DNA of 64,000 nucleotides from Halobellus captivus. Its GTDB lineage: Archaea > Halobacteriota > Halobacteria > Halobacteriales > Haloferacaceae. The stretch lies in the NCBI RefSeq assembly GCF_007655485.1, contig NZ_VJXQ01000001.1, positions 847,109 to 911,108 on the forward strand, read 5' to 3'. Of the stretch, positions 8,185-16,368 are shown one piece after another. Numbering within the stretch: position 1 is the stretch's first letter; each line of letters begins with the position of its first letter. The position numbers and the translations under genes were made by a program. The notes below the pieces were generated by a model. That model did no database searches. It was not told the origin of the DNA and saw nothing but the letters and a program-made list of their open reading frames with translations.

Positions 8185-10314
8185 ATGAGCCTGCCGGACG
8201 CTGACCGCGAACTCGTAACGGCCGAACTCGGCCGCGACCCCACTCCGACGGAGGCCGCACTGTTCGAGAACCTCTGGAGCGAACACTGTGCGTACCGCTC
8301 GTCACGGCCGCTCCTCTCCGCGTTCGATTCGGAGGGCGAGCAGGTCGTCGTCGGCCCCGGCGACGACGCCGCCGTGGTTCGACTCCCGGACAACGGCGGC
8401 GAATCCGACGGGGAGACGTACATCACGATGGGTATCGAGAGCCACAACCACCCCTCCTACGTCGACCCCTACGACGGTGCGGCGACGGGCGTCGGCGGCA
8501 TCGTCCGCGACACGCTCTCGATGGGCGCGTATCCCGTCGCGCTGACGGACAGCCTCTACTTCGGCGGCTTCGACCGCGAACACACCCGGTACCTCCTCGA
8601 CGGCGTCGTCGAGGGAATCGCCGATTACGGCAACGCGATCGGCGTTCCCACTGTGGGAGGCAGCGTCGAGTTCCACGACGGGTACGAGGGAAACCCGCTG
8701 GTCAACGTCGCCTGCGTCGGGCTCCTCGACGAGGAGCGCCTCGTGACCGCCGAGGCGCAGAATGCGGGGAACAAACTCGTCCTCGTCGGCAACGCGACGG
8801 GTCGAGACGGCCTCGGCGGCGCGTCGTTCGCGAGCGAGGACCTCGCGGAGGATGCAGAGACCGAGGATCGGCCCGCCGTACAGGTCGGCGATCCCTACTC
8901 GGAGAAATTGCTCATCGAGGCCAACGAGGACCTGATCGCCGCCGATCTGATCCAGTCCGCCCGCGACCTCGGCGCGGCGGGTCTCGGCGGCGCGTCCTCC
9001 GAACTCGTCGCGAAGGGTGGGTTCGGCGCGCGGATCGCCCTCGATCGCGTCCACCAGCGCGAGCCGAATATGAACCCGTTGGAGATCGTCCTCGCCGAGT
9101 CCCAAGAGCGGATGTGCTATGAGGTCCGGCCCGAGGACGTCGACGCAGTCGCCGATATCGCCGAGCGCTACGACCTCGGCTGCTCGGTCATCGGCGAGGT
9201 CGCCGAGGGGAACTACGTCTGTACGTTCGACGGCGAGACGGTCGTCGACGTACCGCCGGAGTTCCTCGCCGACGGCGCGCCGATGAACGATCTCGACAGC
9301 GTGGAACCGACAGAACCCGACCGGGACCGGCCGGAGATCGACCTCGAATCGGCGTTCGAGGCGGTCGTGAGCGCGCCCAACACGTCCTCGAAGCGTTGGG
9401 TCTACCGCCAGTACGATCACGAGGTCGGCGCGCGGACGGCGTTGCTCCCGGGCGACGACGCCGCGGTGCTCGCGATCCGCGAGGCCGGGACGGGCCTCGC
9501 GATCTCGGCGGGAGCGGTTCCCGCGTGGACCGCGTGCGCGCCCTACGACGGTGCCCGCGCGGTCGCGTTAGAGAACGCGACGAACCTCGCCGCGAAGGGA
9601 GCGACGCCACTGGCCGCGGTCGACTGTCTCAACGGCGGTAATCCCGAGAAACCCGACGTCTACGGCGGCTTCAAGGCCGTCGTCGACGGCCTCGCCGATA
9701 TGTGCCGCGACCTCTCGGTCCCGGTCGTCGGCGGCAACGTCTCGCTGTACAACGACTCGGTCGCGGGGCCGATCCCCCCGACGCCGACGCTCGCGATGGT
9801 CGGGGCGAAGGCTGGCTACGACGCCCCGCCCGCGGCGTTCGACGGTGACGGATCCGTGCTCCTCGTCGGCGAGGGAAGCGACGCGCTCGGCGGCTCAGAA
9901 CTACTCGCGCAACTGGGCGGTTCGGATCGCTTCCCGACGCTTCCGGAGAACGCGAGCGAGGCCGTCGCGACGCTCGCGGACGTCGCGGACGCCGAATCGA
10001 CGCTCGCCGTCCACGACGTCAGCAACGGCGGGCTGGCGGTGGCGCTCGCGGAGATGGTGACGTCCGACGCGGGCGCTGACCTCGCGGTCGACGACCTCGC
10101 GGCGCTCTTCGAGGAGACGCCCGGTCGCGCGGTCGTCGAGACGATCGATCCCGACGCCGTCGCCGACGCGTTCGACGGTGTCGCGCCGGTGACGACGCTG
10201 GGCGAGGCGACGACCGACGGAACGCTGTCGGTCTCGGTGGCTGGCGAGACTCTCGCGGTCGACGCCGAGACGATCGCGTCGCTCCGCGACGTCCTCGCCG
10301 CCGAACTGGACTGA
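8185..10314 (+). CDS. purL: phosphoribosylformylglycinamidine synthase subunit PurL
   Basis: A 709-residue enzyme of de novo purine synthesis (FGAR to FGAM, ATP-dependent), of the small PurL type that works with separate PurS and PurQ. Visible features are the N-terminal [13 protein letters not shown], the ATP-site motif [20 protein letters not shown] near residues 88-107, two AIRS-type ATP-binding/catalytic repeats, and a second DDAAVL segment near residue 424. The length is normal. It is monocistronic here, with the 14-bp palindrome and an AT-rich promoter region upstream. Confidence 0.97.
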   Translation: MSLPDADRELVTAELGRDPTPTEAALFENLWSEHCAYRSSRPLLSAFDSEGEQVVVGPGDDAAVVRLPDNGGESDGETYITMGIESHNHPSYVDPYDGAATGVGGIVRDTLSMGAYPVALTDSLYFGGFDREHTRYLLDGVVEGIADYGNAIGVPTVGGSVEFHDGYEGNPLVNVACVGLLDEERLVTAEAQNAGNKLVLVGNATGRDGLGGASFASEDLAEDAETEDRPAVQVGDPYSEKLLIEANEDLIAADLIQSARDLGAAGLGGASSELVAKGGFGARIALDRVHQREPNMNPLEIVLAESQERMCYEVRPEDVDAVADIAERYDLGCSVIGEVAEGNYVCTFDGETVVDVPPEFLADGAPMNDLDSVEPTEPDRDRPEIDLESAFEAVVSAPNTSSKRWVYRQYDHEVGARTALLPGDDAAVLAIREAGTGLAISAGAVPAWTACAPYDGARAVALENATNLAAKGATPLAAVDCLNGGNPEKPDVYGGFKAVVDGLADMCRDLSVPVVGGNVSLYNDSVAGPIPPTPTLAMVGAKAGYDAPPAAFDGDGSVLLVGEGSDALGGSELLAQLGGSDRFPTLPENASEAVATLADVADAESTLAVHDVSNGGLAVALAEMVTSDAGADLAVDDLAALFEETPGRAVVETIDPDAVADAFDGVAPVTTLGEATTDGTLSVSVAGETLAVDAETIASLRDVLAAELD

Positions 10315-10393
10315 ATCGGCTCGTCGAGCGGGCCGACCCGACTGGAGATAGCAGCCGCTGTTCGATCGAGATTCGAGAGGAAGGAACCGTATT

Positions 10394-10597
10394 TCAGACG
10401 AGAAGCGGGATGCCGAAGACGACAACGAGGCCGATGGCGAGGACGATCAGCCCCGTCGTCACTCGGCCCATCCCGTATTCCTGCATCGGCGAGGTGACGC
10501 GCGTTTCCACCAGCTCGCTCCCGTGTTCGTCGGGACCGTGGCCGTCGCCGTGTTCGTCGTATCCGTGATCGTCACCGTGCTCGTCGTGGTCGCTCAT
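10394..10597 (-). CDS. small His/Asp-rich one-helix membrane protein
   Basis: A 67-residue protein. Residues 1-30 are almost entirely His, Asp, Glu and Gly (repeated D-E-H-G-D units), a likely soft metal-binding or acidic tail. Residues 44-67 form one transmembrane helix (TTGLIVLAIGLVVVFGIPLLV). I recall it as a conserved haloarchaeal family (DUF7550, from memory). Function unknown. It is encoded opposite to purL, ending 79 bp past the purL stop. Confidence 0.75.
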   Translation of the reverse strand: MSDHDEHGDDHGYDEHGDGHGPDEHGSELVETRVTSPMQEYGMGRVTTGLIVLAIGLVVVFGIPLLV

Positions 10598-10800
10598 ACG
10601 CGAAGCGTGGGACGCCGACTACTAAAACGCTCCCGAATCGCCACTCGCGGCGCTGATTCCTTTCGAGAGGGCGAACAGGCGACACGCCGCAGAGCGCGTT
10701 GCCGCTGCATCGACGAGATCAGCGGAGAACCCGTCGATGCTCGCACTCGCTCCAACCCGCGACGCGCCGTGTCGCACACCCGCGTCCGCGTCGCGGTCGG

Positions 10801-10827
10801 TCTCAGCACACACGCCGTCTGGCCGCG
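10801..10827 (+). promoter_or_regulatory. 27-bp element shared with the cbiA upstream region
   Basis: TCTCAG, a 7-bp spacer containing CAC, then GCCGTCTGGCCGCG. The same arrangement with the identical 14-bp second block and the same spacing occurs at 30865-30891. In both places a TATA box follows 7-9 bp later. Probably a shared regulator site or a shared core-promoter element. Confidence 0.5.
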
Positions 10828-10833
10828 TCTCGA

Positions 10834-10840
10834 TATATAA
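10834..10840 (+). promoter_or_regulatory. TATA box upstream of hisF
   Basis: TATATAA lies 7 bp downstream of the 27-bp element and about 206 bp before hisF. Transcription would start near 10863, inside the direct-repeat region. Confidence 0.45.
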
Positions 10841-10855
10841 ATTCCCGCACGCGGA

Positions 10856-10962
10856 GTGGATGGGTTGGGGAGTAAGTGGATACATTGAGGGGTGGATGGG
10901 TTGGGGAGCGGGTGGGTGGACGGCTGGATGAATCAGTGGGTGGACGGCTGGATGAATCAGTG
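10856..10962. repeat. intergenic direct repeats
   Basis: Two copies of GGATGGGTTGGGGAG (near 10858 and 10893) are followed by two adjacent copies of GTGGACGGCTGGATGAATCA (near 10916 and 10939, period 23-24 bp) and partial degenerate units. The strand is G/T-skewed. No gene is encoded. Confidence 0.85.
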
Positions 10963-11039
10963 GGTGCGGCCTTCGGAAGTCGGATCGGCGTCGTAGTCGA
11001 AACCGTCAAGCGGCCGATCCGCGAATGATGAGATAACAA

Positions 11040-11852
11040 ATGCTCACGAAGCGGATCATCCCCTGCATCGACGTCGACCTCGACGACGACGGGAACCCCG
11101 CCGTCTACACCGGCGTCAACTTCGAGGACCTGCAGTACACCGGCGATCCGGTCGAGATGGCCAAGCTGTACAACGAGGCCGGGGCCGACGAGTTCGTCTT
11201 CCTCGACATCACCGCCTCCGCGTCGGGTCGGGAGACGATGCTCGATACCGTCTCGCGGGTCGCCGACGAGGTGTTCATTCCGCTCACCGTCGGCGGCGGC
11301 ATTCGGAGTACAGACGACATCAAAGAGACGCTCCGCGCTGGCGCGGACAAAGTCTCGATCAACACGGCCGCACTGGAGAACCCGGACCTGATCGCCGAGG
11401 GCGCGCGGGCGTTCGGCTCGCAGTGCATCGTTATCTCAGTCGACGCGCGGCGGCGCTTCGACGAGCGCGGCGAGCACTACGTCGACGTCGACGGCGAGTC
11501 CTGCTGGTTCGAGTGCACGGTGAAGGGCGGCCGCGAGGGAACCGGCGTCGACGTCGTCGAGTGGGCCCGCGAGGCCGAATCGCGCGGCGCGGGCGAACTG
11601 TTCGTGAACTCTATCGACGCCGACGGGACCAAAGACGGCTACGATATCCCGCTGACGAAGGCCGTCTGCGACGCGGTGTCGACGCCTGTCATCGCCTCCT
11701 CCGGCTGCGGCGGTCCTGAGGATATGTACGAAGTGTTCACCGACGCGGGTGCCGACGCCGGGCTCGCGGCGTCGATTTTCCACTTCGGCGACTACAGCAT
11801 CCGGGAGACGAAGGAGTACCTCGACGAGCGCGGCGTTCCCGTTCGACTGTAA
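11040..11852 (+). CDS. hisF: imidazole glycerol phosphate synthase cyclase subunit HisF
   Basis: A 270-residue (beta/alpha)8 barrel that uses ammonia channelled from HisH to form IGP and AICAR in histidine synthesis. The catalytic Asp11 is in RIIPCIDVD and the second Asp is in VISVDARR (about residue 135). [10 protein letters not shown] and the phosphate-binding ASSGCGG segments are present. Compared with bacterial HisF it has an acidic halophilic surface and a ~15-residue longer middle. HisH is not nearby. Confidence 0.97.
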   Translation: MLTKRIIPCIDVDLDDDGNPAVYTGVNFEDLQYTGDPVEMAKLYNEAGADEFVFLDITASASGRETMLDTVSRVADEVFIPLTVGGGIRSTDDIKETLRAGADKVSINTAALENPDLIAEGARAFGSQCIVISVDARRRFDERGEHYVDVDGESCWFECTVKGGREGTGVDVVEWAREAESRGAGELFVNSIDADGTKDGYDIPLTKAVCDAVSTPVIASSGCGGPEDMYEVFTDAGADAGLAASIFHFGDYSIRETKEYLDERGVPVRL

Positions 11853-11909
11853 CACGGTTCCGACGCCAGAGACTTCGATATTAGGTGCCAGCGTCGCGAG
11901 AGCGAAGAC

Positions 11910-12197
11910 CTACGGCGCGGCCGCCTCGAACTCCGAGGAGAAGGTATCGACCATGTTCTGGACGTCCTGAGACGCCTCCGCGAGGGCGTCGAGCGGGTCG
12001 ACCCCGGATTCGGTCTTGATCGAGAGGATCGGCTCGGTCTGACCGCCCGACTGCTCGGGGTTCACATCGTAGGTCGCGGCCGCGACCCCGTCGGTCTCCA
12101 AGAGCGCGCCCTTGATCACGTTCATAAAGGTGTGATCCTCACCGGCGACCTCGATGCGGAGTTCCTCTTCCGTCTTGTCGATGACCCGCAGTTCCAT
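11910..12197 (-). CDS. rpo11: DNA-directed RNA polymerase subunit Rpo11 (RpoL)
   Basis: A 95-residue protein that pairs with Rpo3 (RpoD) in the archaeal RNAP assembly platform. The signature [16 protein letters not shown] (about residues 18-33) and the following [13 protein letters not shown] match the alpha-CTD-like dimerisation fold of Rpo11/RPB11. The length is right for the family. It is convergent with hisF across 57 bp. Confidence 0.95.
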   Translation of the reverse strand: MELRVIDKTEEELRIEVAGEDHTFMNVIKGALLETDGVAAATYDVNPEQSGGQTEPILSIKTESGVDPLDALAEASQDVQNMVDTFSSEFEAAAP

Positions 12198-12223
12198 ACG
12201 GCTTCCTTACCGGTCACAGCGTT

Positions 12224-13264
12224 TCAGTATTTCGTCTTCGAGAACAGCGCCGAGACATCCGGGTCAGAGTCGACCAATCGGTAGGCCGTGCCGTCGCGTT
12301 CGACCGCACCGGCGTGTTCGAGGTGATCCAAGTGCGCGAACGCCTCGCCCGGACCGTGAAGAATGTGGATGTCTTCGAGTTCGCCGAAGAGGTGGGCGCT
12401 CACTGTCCACGCGTCCGCGGGGCCGTGTTCCCCGAGGACGTCGATGACCCGCTGCGTCCGCTCGACGTGGTGCGACCGGATCACGCGGGCGCGCTCCGAC
12501 GGGTCCGTGATCGGATCGCGGTGCCCCGGCCACGCGAAGTCGAGGTCGCGGTCGATGAGTCGGTCGAGACTGTCGACGTACCGCTGAAGCGGCCGTTCGA
12601 GTCGGAGGTCCGCACCACCCACGTTGGGGGTGTACACGGGAAGAATCACGTCGCCGACGAACGCCACCGAGAGCGGTTCGTCGACCGCGTCCGCGTCGGT
12701 CGCGCCGTTTGTCGGCACGCTCCCGCCGTCCTCCGTCTCGTACGCGAAGGCGACGTGTCCGGCGGCGTGTCCCGGGAGGTGCCACACCGACAGCTCTCCG
12801 TCGCCAGCGGCGATTCGATCGCCGTCCGAAAGCGCCCGCGTGTCGCTCGGCTCGCCCGCGACCGCCTCGAAATCGGCTTGTATGCCTTCCAACTCCGCGC
12901 GCTTCGCGTCGGAGATTCCCCACTCGTCGAAGCGCCGCTCCCGGAGTTCGCGGAGGTCCGCAGCGGCGTCCTCGTCACCGGCGACGAGCGGGAGGTCGTC
13001 CTCGTGTGCGTATACCGTCGCTCCAGACTCTGCTTGGATTTCTCCCGCGAGACCGCTGTGATCGGGGTGCCAGTGCGTCAGCAGAATCTGATCGAGATCG
13101 GCGAGAGAGACACCGGCAGCGGAGAGCCCGTCGAGCAGATCGGCGCGCACGTCGGCCATCGCGATGCCGACGTCGATCAGCGTCGTCACATCCCCGTCGA
13201 TCAGATACGCGTTGTTCTGCCCCTCGAAGACCGTGTTCCCGAGCGGGAGGCGGGTAACGTCCAT
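12224..13264 (-). CDS. MBL-fold metallo-hydrolase
   Basis: A 346-residue protein. I place the start at ATG 13264 (MDVTRLPLGNTVFEGQNNAY) because the 51 codons upstream are basic and lack coding character. The metallo-beta-lactamase ligands are visible: LTHWHPDHSG (HxHxDH) near residue 63, HLPGHAAGH, FVGDVILP and WPGHRDP. The C-terminal ~80 residues form a winged-helix-like domain (HVERTQRVIDVLGEHGPADAW, LDHLEHAGAVERDG), as in RNase-Z/LACTB2-like relatives. Probable hydrolase of thioesters or nucleic-acid-like substrates; the substrate is unknown. Confidence 0.9.
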   Translation of the reverse strand: MDVTRLPLGNTVFEGQNNAYLIDGDVTTLIDVGIAMADVRADLLDGLSAAGVSLADLDQILLTHWHPDHSGLAGEIQAESGATVYAHEDDLPLVAGDEDAAADLRELRERRFDEWGISDAKRAELEGIQADFEAVAGEPSDTRALSDGDRIAAGDGELSVWHLPGHAAGHVAFAYETEDGGSVPTNGATDADAVDEPLSVAFVGDVILPVYTPNVGGADLRLERPLQRYVDSLDRLIDRDLDFAWPGHRDPITDPSERARVIRSHHVERTQRVIDVLGEHGPADAWTVSAHLFGELEDIHILHGPGEAFAHLDHLEHAGAVERDGTAYRLVDSDPDVSALFSKTKY

Positions 13265-13433
13265 ACGGCGAGAACCGTTCGAACGACTATGAGGGTTACC
13301 ATCCTTGCGTGTTTCGCTGGGTCCCGGAAAGGTCGCCGAGCCCAATGCGAACGCGCTCCTCCCGACGACGCCGCAACGCGATTTGCGGGTCGGTACATTC
13401 AATTCGGTCGGTGTCAAACCGCGCTGGCAGGGG

Positions 13434-14549
13434 ATGGAAGATTTCTACGACCTGCTGGAGGTGTCTGGGGACGCCTCGACCGAGGAGATCAATCGCGCGT
13501 GGCGACGGAAAGTGCGGCGGTACCACCCCGACGTCAACGACGACGCGCGAGCGAACGCGCAGTTCAAGACGCTCAAGAAAGCCCACGAGGTCCTCTCCGA
13601 CGAGACGGAACGAGCCGCGTACGACCGATTGGGACATCGGAAATACGTGAACCAACGACTCGACGGGCTGCCGACACGTCCGTTCCGCACGGCAGGGACC
13701 GAATCGGACTCCGGCACGACGACCGACACCGGCGACAGCGACCGGTCGGACGGGCACCACGAATCGGGCGCGCGTTCGGCCGGAAAGCGCGCCGATCGAG
13801 CGAACGGATCGGACCGCTCTGCGAACGCCGGACGCGGCGCGGGGCGGACCACGCGAGCGGAAACGAGTGGAGCGCAATCCCAGCGAACGGCGAGAGAGAA
13901 GAGCTCACAGAAAACAACGGGTAAGTCACAGTCGAATCGGACTACTGCGACCGGAACACAGTCGCGACAACGCGCTTCGACTGCGACGAGCGGGGAGGAA
14001 CACCGCGTCGATGCCGGTCGTTCGAATCGGAACGATTCGGCGTCCGAGGGCACGTCCGTCGGCGCGCGACACTCTCGTCGACGGGCTTCGCCGCTGTTGT
14101 ACGGGTGGAGCGCGGTGTTGCTCGCTGGAATCGCCTATCTCGCTGGCCTCTGGCAGTATCTCCGAGCGAACGCGGAGGCGATCTCGTCGCTCGGCCGCGC
14201 TGCGCCCGCCGACCCCGGGGCGCTGCTCTCCACATACGCTCTCGTCGGACCCGGACAGTTCGCGCTCGGCGCGTCCGTCGAGACCCCGATCTCGCTGTTG
14301 TTTCCGATCGGCGTCGTCGCGCTCGCACTCGCGCTCGTGGGTGTCGTCGCCGCCTTCGGACGCGGATTCGCCTATCTGTACGCGGTCGGTGGAGTTGCAC
14401 CGGTCGCGGGCCTCGCAGTCGGCACAGTACTGTCGCTTCCCGACGGCCTCGTCCTCGTGCTCGTCGGACTCTGTCCGGTCGTTGCGACCGCGGGCTTCCT
14501 CCTCGACGTCGGCCGCGTCGCCTTCGGGCGTCGCTCGGGGGGGTCCTAA
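13434..14549 (+). CDS. membrane-anchored J-domain (DnaJ-like) protein
   Basis: A 371-residue protein. The start at ATG 13434 gives MEDFYDLLEVSGDAST, the normal J-domain opening; the HPD motif is at residues 31-33. Residues 75-220 are a Ser/Thr/Arg/Gly-rich, low-complexity linker. Residues about 225-365 hold four hydrophobic helices. It lacks the zinc-finger and C-terminal substrate domains of DnaJ, so it probably recruits DnaK to the membrane through the HPD loop. Divergent from the MBL gene over 169 bp. Confidence 0.88.
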   Translation: MEDFYDLLEVSGDASTEEINRAWRRKVRRYHPDVNDDARANAQFKTLKKAHEVLSDETERAAYDRLGHRKYVNQRLDGLPTRPFRTAGTESDSGTTTDTGDSDRSDGHHESGARSAGKRADRANGSDRSANAGRGAGRTTRAETSGAQSQRTAREKSSQKTTGKSQSNRTTATGTQSRQRASTATSGEEHRVDAGRSNRNDSASEGTSVGARHSRRRASPLLYGWSAVLLAGIAYLAGLWQYLRANAEAISSLGRAAPADPGALLSTYALVGPGQFALGASVETPISLLFPIGVVALALALVGVVAAFGRGFAYLYAVGGVAPVAGLAVGTVLSLPDGLVLVLVGLCPVVATAGFLLDVGRVAFGRRSGGS

Positions 14550-14890
14550 TCGACTCGTTCGACTCGCGGAGACACGTATCGATGAAAGGAAGCGGGGCCG
14601 CATCAGGCGGGCCCCTGACTGACCAAGCCACTGCGAAGAGCACCAGTCTCGCAGCTCCTTACCTGACGCGCCCGGTTGCGTTCGACCACGCGCGTCAGGG
14701 TAGTATTTTCTGTTTGTCGTGAAAAGTGCTATGATAGAACTAATTTCCACCCAGATCGTTCGAGATTCCAACTAAATAGTCCATTTTTAGGGCTTTTTTG
14801 ACCCATAATCAAAGATTCAGTCGGATTCAGCGGTCATCCGCGGACGTTCCTGAACTATCTTGATAAAAAGTTGGAAATCTGACCGGATGT
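14550..14890. other. 341-bp convergent intergenic region, AT-rich in its right half
   Basis: The region lies between the 3' ends of the J-protein and the UDG-like gene. The left half holds nested inverted repeats (14586-14699); the right half (about 14700-14880) is conspicuously AT-rich for this genome, with T-runs such as CCATTTTTAGGG and GCTTTTTTGACC. No protein-coding frame is convincing. Confidence 0.6.
14586..14712 (+). ncRNA. candidate structured RNA (junction plus terminator-like hairpin)
   Basis: A closing stem AAGGA 14586-14590 / TCCTT 14656-14660 encloses two hairpins: GGGGCC 14594-14599 / GGCCCC 14610-14615 and CTGCGA 14631-14636 / TCGCAG 14649-14654. A perfect 10-bp inverted repeat, CCTGACGCGC 14662-14671 / GCGCGTCAGG 14690-14699, follows directly, with a T-rich tail (TAGTATTTTCTG). 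No known RNA family was recognised, and no clear promoter was found before it. It could be a processed 3'-UTR RNA of the J-protein gene, or simply a terminator. Confidence 0.35.
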
Positions 14891-15520
14891 TCACCGGACC
14901 AAGTACGGGTCCCCGTCGGCGCTGAACCGACCGAGGTCGGCTTCGCGCCGGAAATCCGTCGATCGAAGCGTGTCGAGGCCGTCGACGAGTCGATCGTGGT
15001 GTGTCTCGTCCCACTCGCCCGGCTCTCTGATGGGAACGACCAGAAAGCCGCTTCCCCGAACCTCCGTCGCGTGTAAGGCCTCCATATCGATTTCTGTCTT
15101 CCACGCCTGGGCCGTATACGTCTCGAGTACGTGAGCGGTGGCCCGCGCGCCGACCGGCAAGAGCACGTGTGCGGCGATCGCGCGCAGCTCGGCGTCGAAA
15201 AAACGCTCTAAATCGTCGTAGGACGACTGTGTGGGTTCCTCGCCCTCGGGAGCGCACAGGTGGAGGTACGAGAAGAACGTCCCCGCGGGTTCAGGGCTGT
15301 CCCCCGTCGTTCGCAGCAGTCCCGCCGCTCGCAGCGCCGCTTGTAACCGACGTCCGGGTTCGTTGGTGAACGGAACGCCGGTATCGAGGCCGCCGTGAAC
15401 TCCCGGGTGGTCCCCAATGACGTGAAAATCCGCGTTGGCGTCGCCGTATCCGGGGACGAAGCGCTCACACGGCGGACGCATATCGAACGGGTTGCGGATT
15501 CGATCGGTGACGTTCTCCAC
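14891..15520 (-). CDS. uracil-DNA glycosylase-superfamily protein
   Basis: A 209-residue protein from GTG 15520. The FHVIGDHPGVHGG segment (about residues 32-44) fits the UDG-superfamily motif 1 (GExPGxxE), and EPGRRLQAALRAAG fits the following helix of family 4-like enzymes. C-terminal FLVVPIREPGEWDE occupies the place of the HPS-type loop. Only two cysteines (Cys18 and one near residue 88) are present, whereas family 4/5 enzymes use four for their Fe-S cluster. Activity on uracil is therefore uncertain. Confidence 0.65.
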   Translation of the reverse strand: MENVTDRIRNPFDMRPPCERFVPGYGDANADFHVIGDHPGVHGGLDTGVPFTNEPGRRLQAALRAAGLLRTTGDSPEPAGTFFSYLHLCAPEGEEPTQSSYDDLERFFDAELRAIAAHVLLPVGARATAHVLETYTAQAWKTEIDMEALHATEVRGSGFLVVPIREPGEWDETHHDRLVDGLDTLRSTDFRREADLGRFSADGDPYLVR

Positions 15521-15566
15521 GCTGGCAAGGTAGCGGTGAGATCGGTAAAATTGATCCGATTCAGTT

Positions 15567-16037
15567 CTACAGTTCGACGCCCGAGGGAATCAAGCTGTGT
15601 GAGCGGAGCAGATTTCCGTCGGCATCGTACACCAGGAACGTCTGCTTCTCGTAGACGACAGCCTCCTCGCCGTCGATGTGGACTTCGACGCGGTATCGCC
15701 CGTCGTCGTCCGCGTTGCGGCCGTACTCGCGTGCGGCTCGAATGAAGGTGAGCACGTCGGCGGCGGACTCGTTGAGTTCCAGGATGAAATCCCCGGTAAT
15801 CCGGTTCGTGACGCTCACGACGCCAGCCGCGTCGGGATCGTCGAGCGGTTCCTGAAGTCGGAACGCGACGTCAGTCTCGCTCGCGTCTAGATAGCCACCC
15901 GTCGGATCCGAAAGGCGCCCCTCAAGGACCTCCCGCGGACCGTGGAAATCGATCCGTACCTGTGGCTTCTTGGGGTCGTCGCCGTCGTCAACCCACGAGA
16001 CGTTTTCGACGTCTAGCTCGAAGTAATCCCGCCTCAT
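15567..16037 (-). CDS. conserved haloarchaeal protein of unknown function
   Basis: A 156-residue acidic, beta-rich soluble protein. It resembles a family restricted to haloarchaea that I recall as DUF5793, with the opening MRRDYFELDVENV. The C-terminal half (VEVHIDGEEAVVYEKQTFLV) looks like a small beta domain. No catalytic motif is seen. The divergent neighbour is a candidate short ORF at 16068. Confidence 0.75.
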   Translation of the reverse strand: MRRDYFELDVENVSWVDDGDDPKKPQVRIDFHGPREVLEGRLSDPTGGYLDASETDVAFRLQEPLDDPDAAGVVSVTNRITGDFILELNESAADVLTFIRAAREYGRNADDDGRYRVEVHIDGEEAVVYEKQTFLVYDADGNLLRSHSLIPSGVEL

Positions 16038-16067
16038 TCCGTATAGTCGAGTTAGACGCCATCGCGT

Positions 16068-16214
16068 ATGAACGTAACGCCCGTGTCAGACACCGCCCTC
16101 ATCTGGGACGAAGCCGGTCAGATTGCGGCAGCCCCTGTCACCGGGGCCTTGGCGAAGGAAACCATATTGGTATTGCCATATACAGTTTATCAGGTCGAGA
16201 GACTGCGCGATTAA
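16068..16214 (+). CDS. candidate 48-residue ORF, possibly leaderless
   Basis: ATG 16068 begins a 48-codon frame (MNVTPVSDTALIWDEAGQ...). It contains a hydrophobic stretch (ETILVLPYTVYQ) and its first 30 codons use the G/C-ending codons of the genome; the last 15 use more A/T-ending codons. CGTATAGTCG at about 16040-16049 is placed about 25 bp before the ATG, as for leaderless genes. I do not recognise it; it could be a small membrane-associated peptide, a truncated gene or a chance frame. Confidence 0.35.
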   Translation: MNVTPVSDTALIWDEAGQIAAAPVTGALAKETILVLPYTVYQVERLRD

Positions 16215-16300
16215 GAGCGGAGAGAACCAACTCGAAGAGCCAATTACGGTGAAAACACCGATTCGAGGGACGAGCAGAGCGACGCCGAGGAAATCAGCGG

Positions 16301-16368
16301 AACGGTGACGGGAATACTACGTAACGGTACCGAGTAATACTGCGCAACGGTGACCGAGTATTACACCG
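16301..16368. repeat. three imperfect 22-23-bp tandem repeats
   Basis: Units starting AACGGTGAC, AACGGTACC and AACGGTGACC, each ending in an A/T-rich GAATAC, GAGTAATAC or GAGTATTAC, begin at 16301, 16323 and 16346. The last unit runs into the 3' end of the rio2 gene and includes its stop codon. Confidence 0.85.

Larger units (their letters stand above)
10598..11039. other. 442-bp non-coding region upstream of hisF
   Basis: No open frame here has haloarchaeal coding character. The region holds a conserved promoter-associated element (10801-10827), a strong TATA-like TATATAA at 10834-10840, and a run of low-complexity direct repeats (10856-10962). If the TATA is used, the hisF leader would be about 175 nt, which is long for a haloarchaeon. 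Confidence 0.6.

Noticed and set aside
10737..10931. ORF with repeated Trp/Gly residues (WMGWG) before hisF
   Set aside because: Its peptide is a translation of the low-complexity DNA repeats; no start signal or coding bias.
12314..13924. 536-codon plus-strand frame
   Set aside because: It runs antisense to the MBL-fold hydrolase and then across the J-protein in another frame; no conserved domain.
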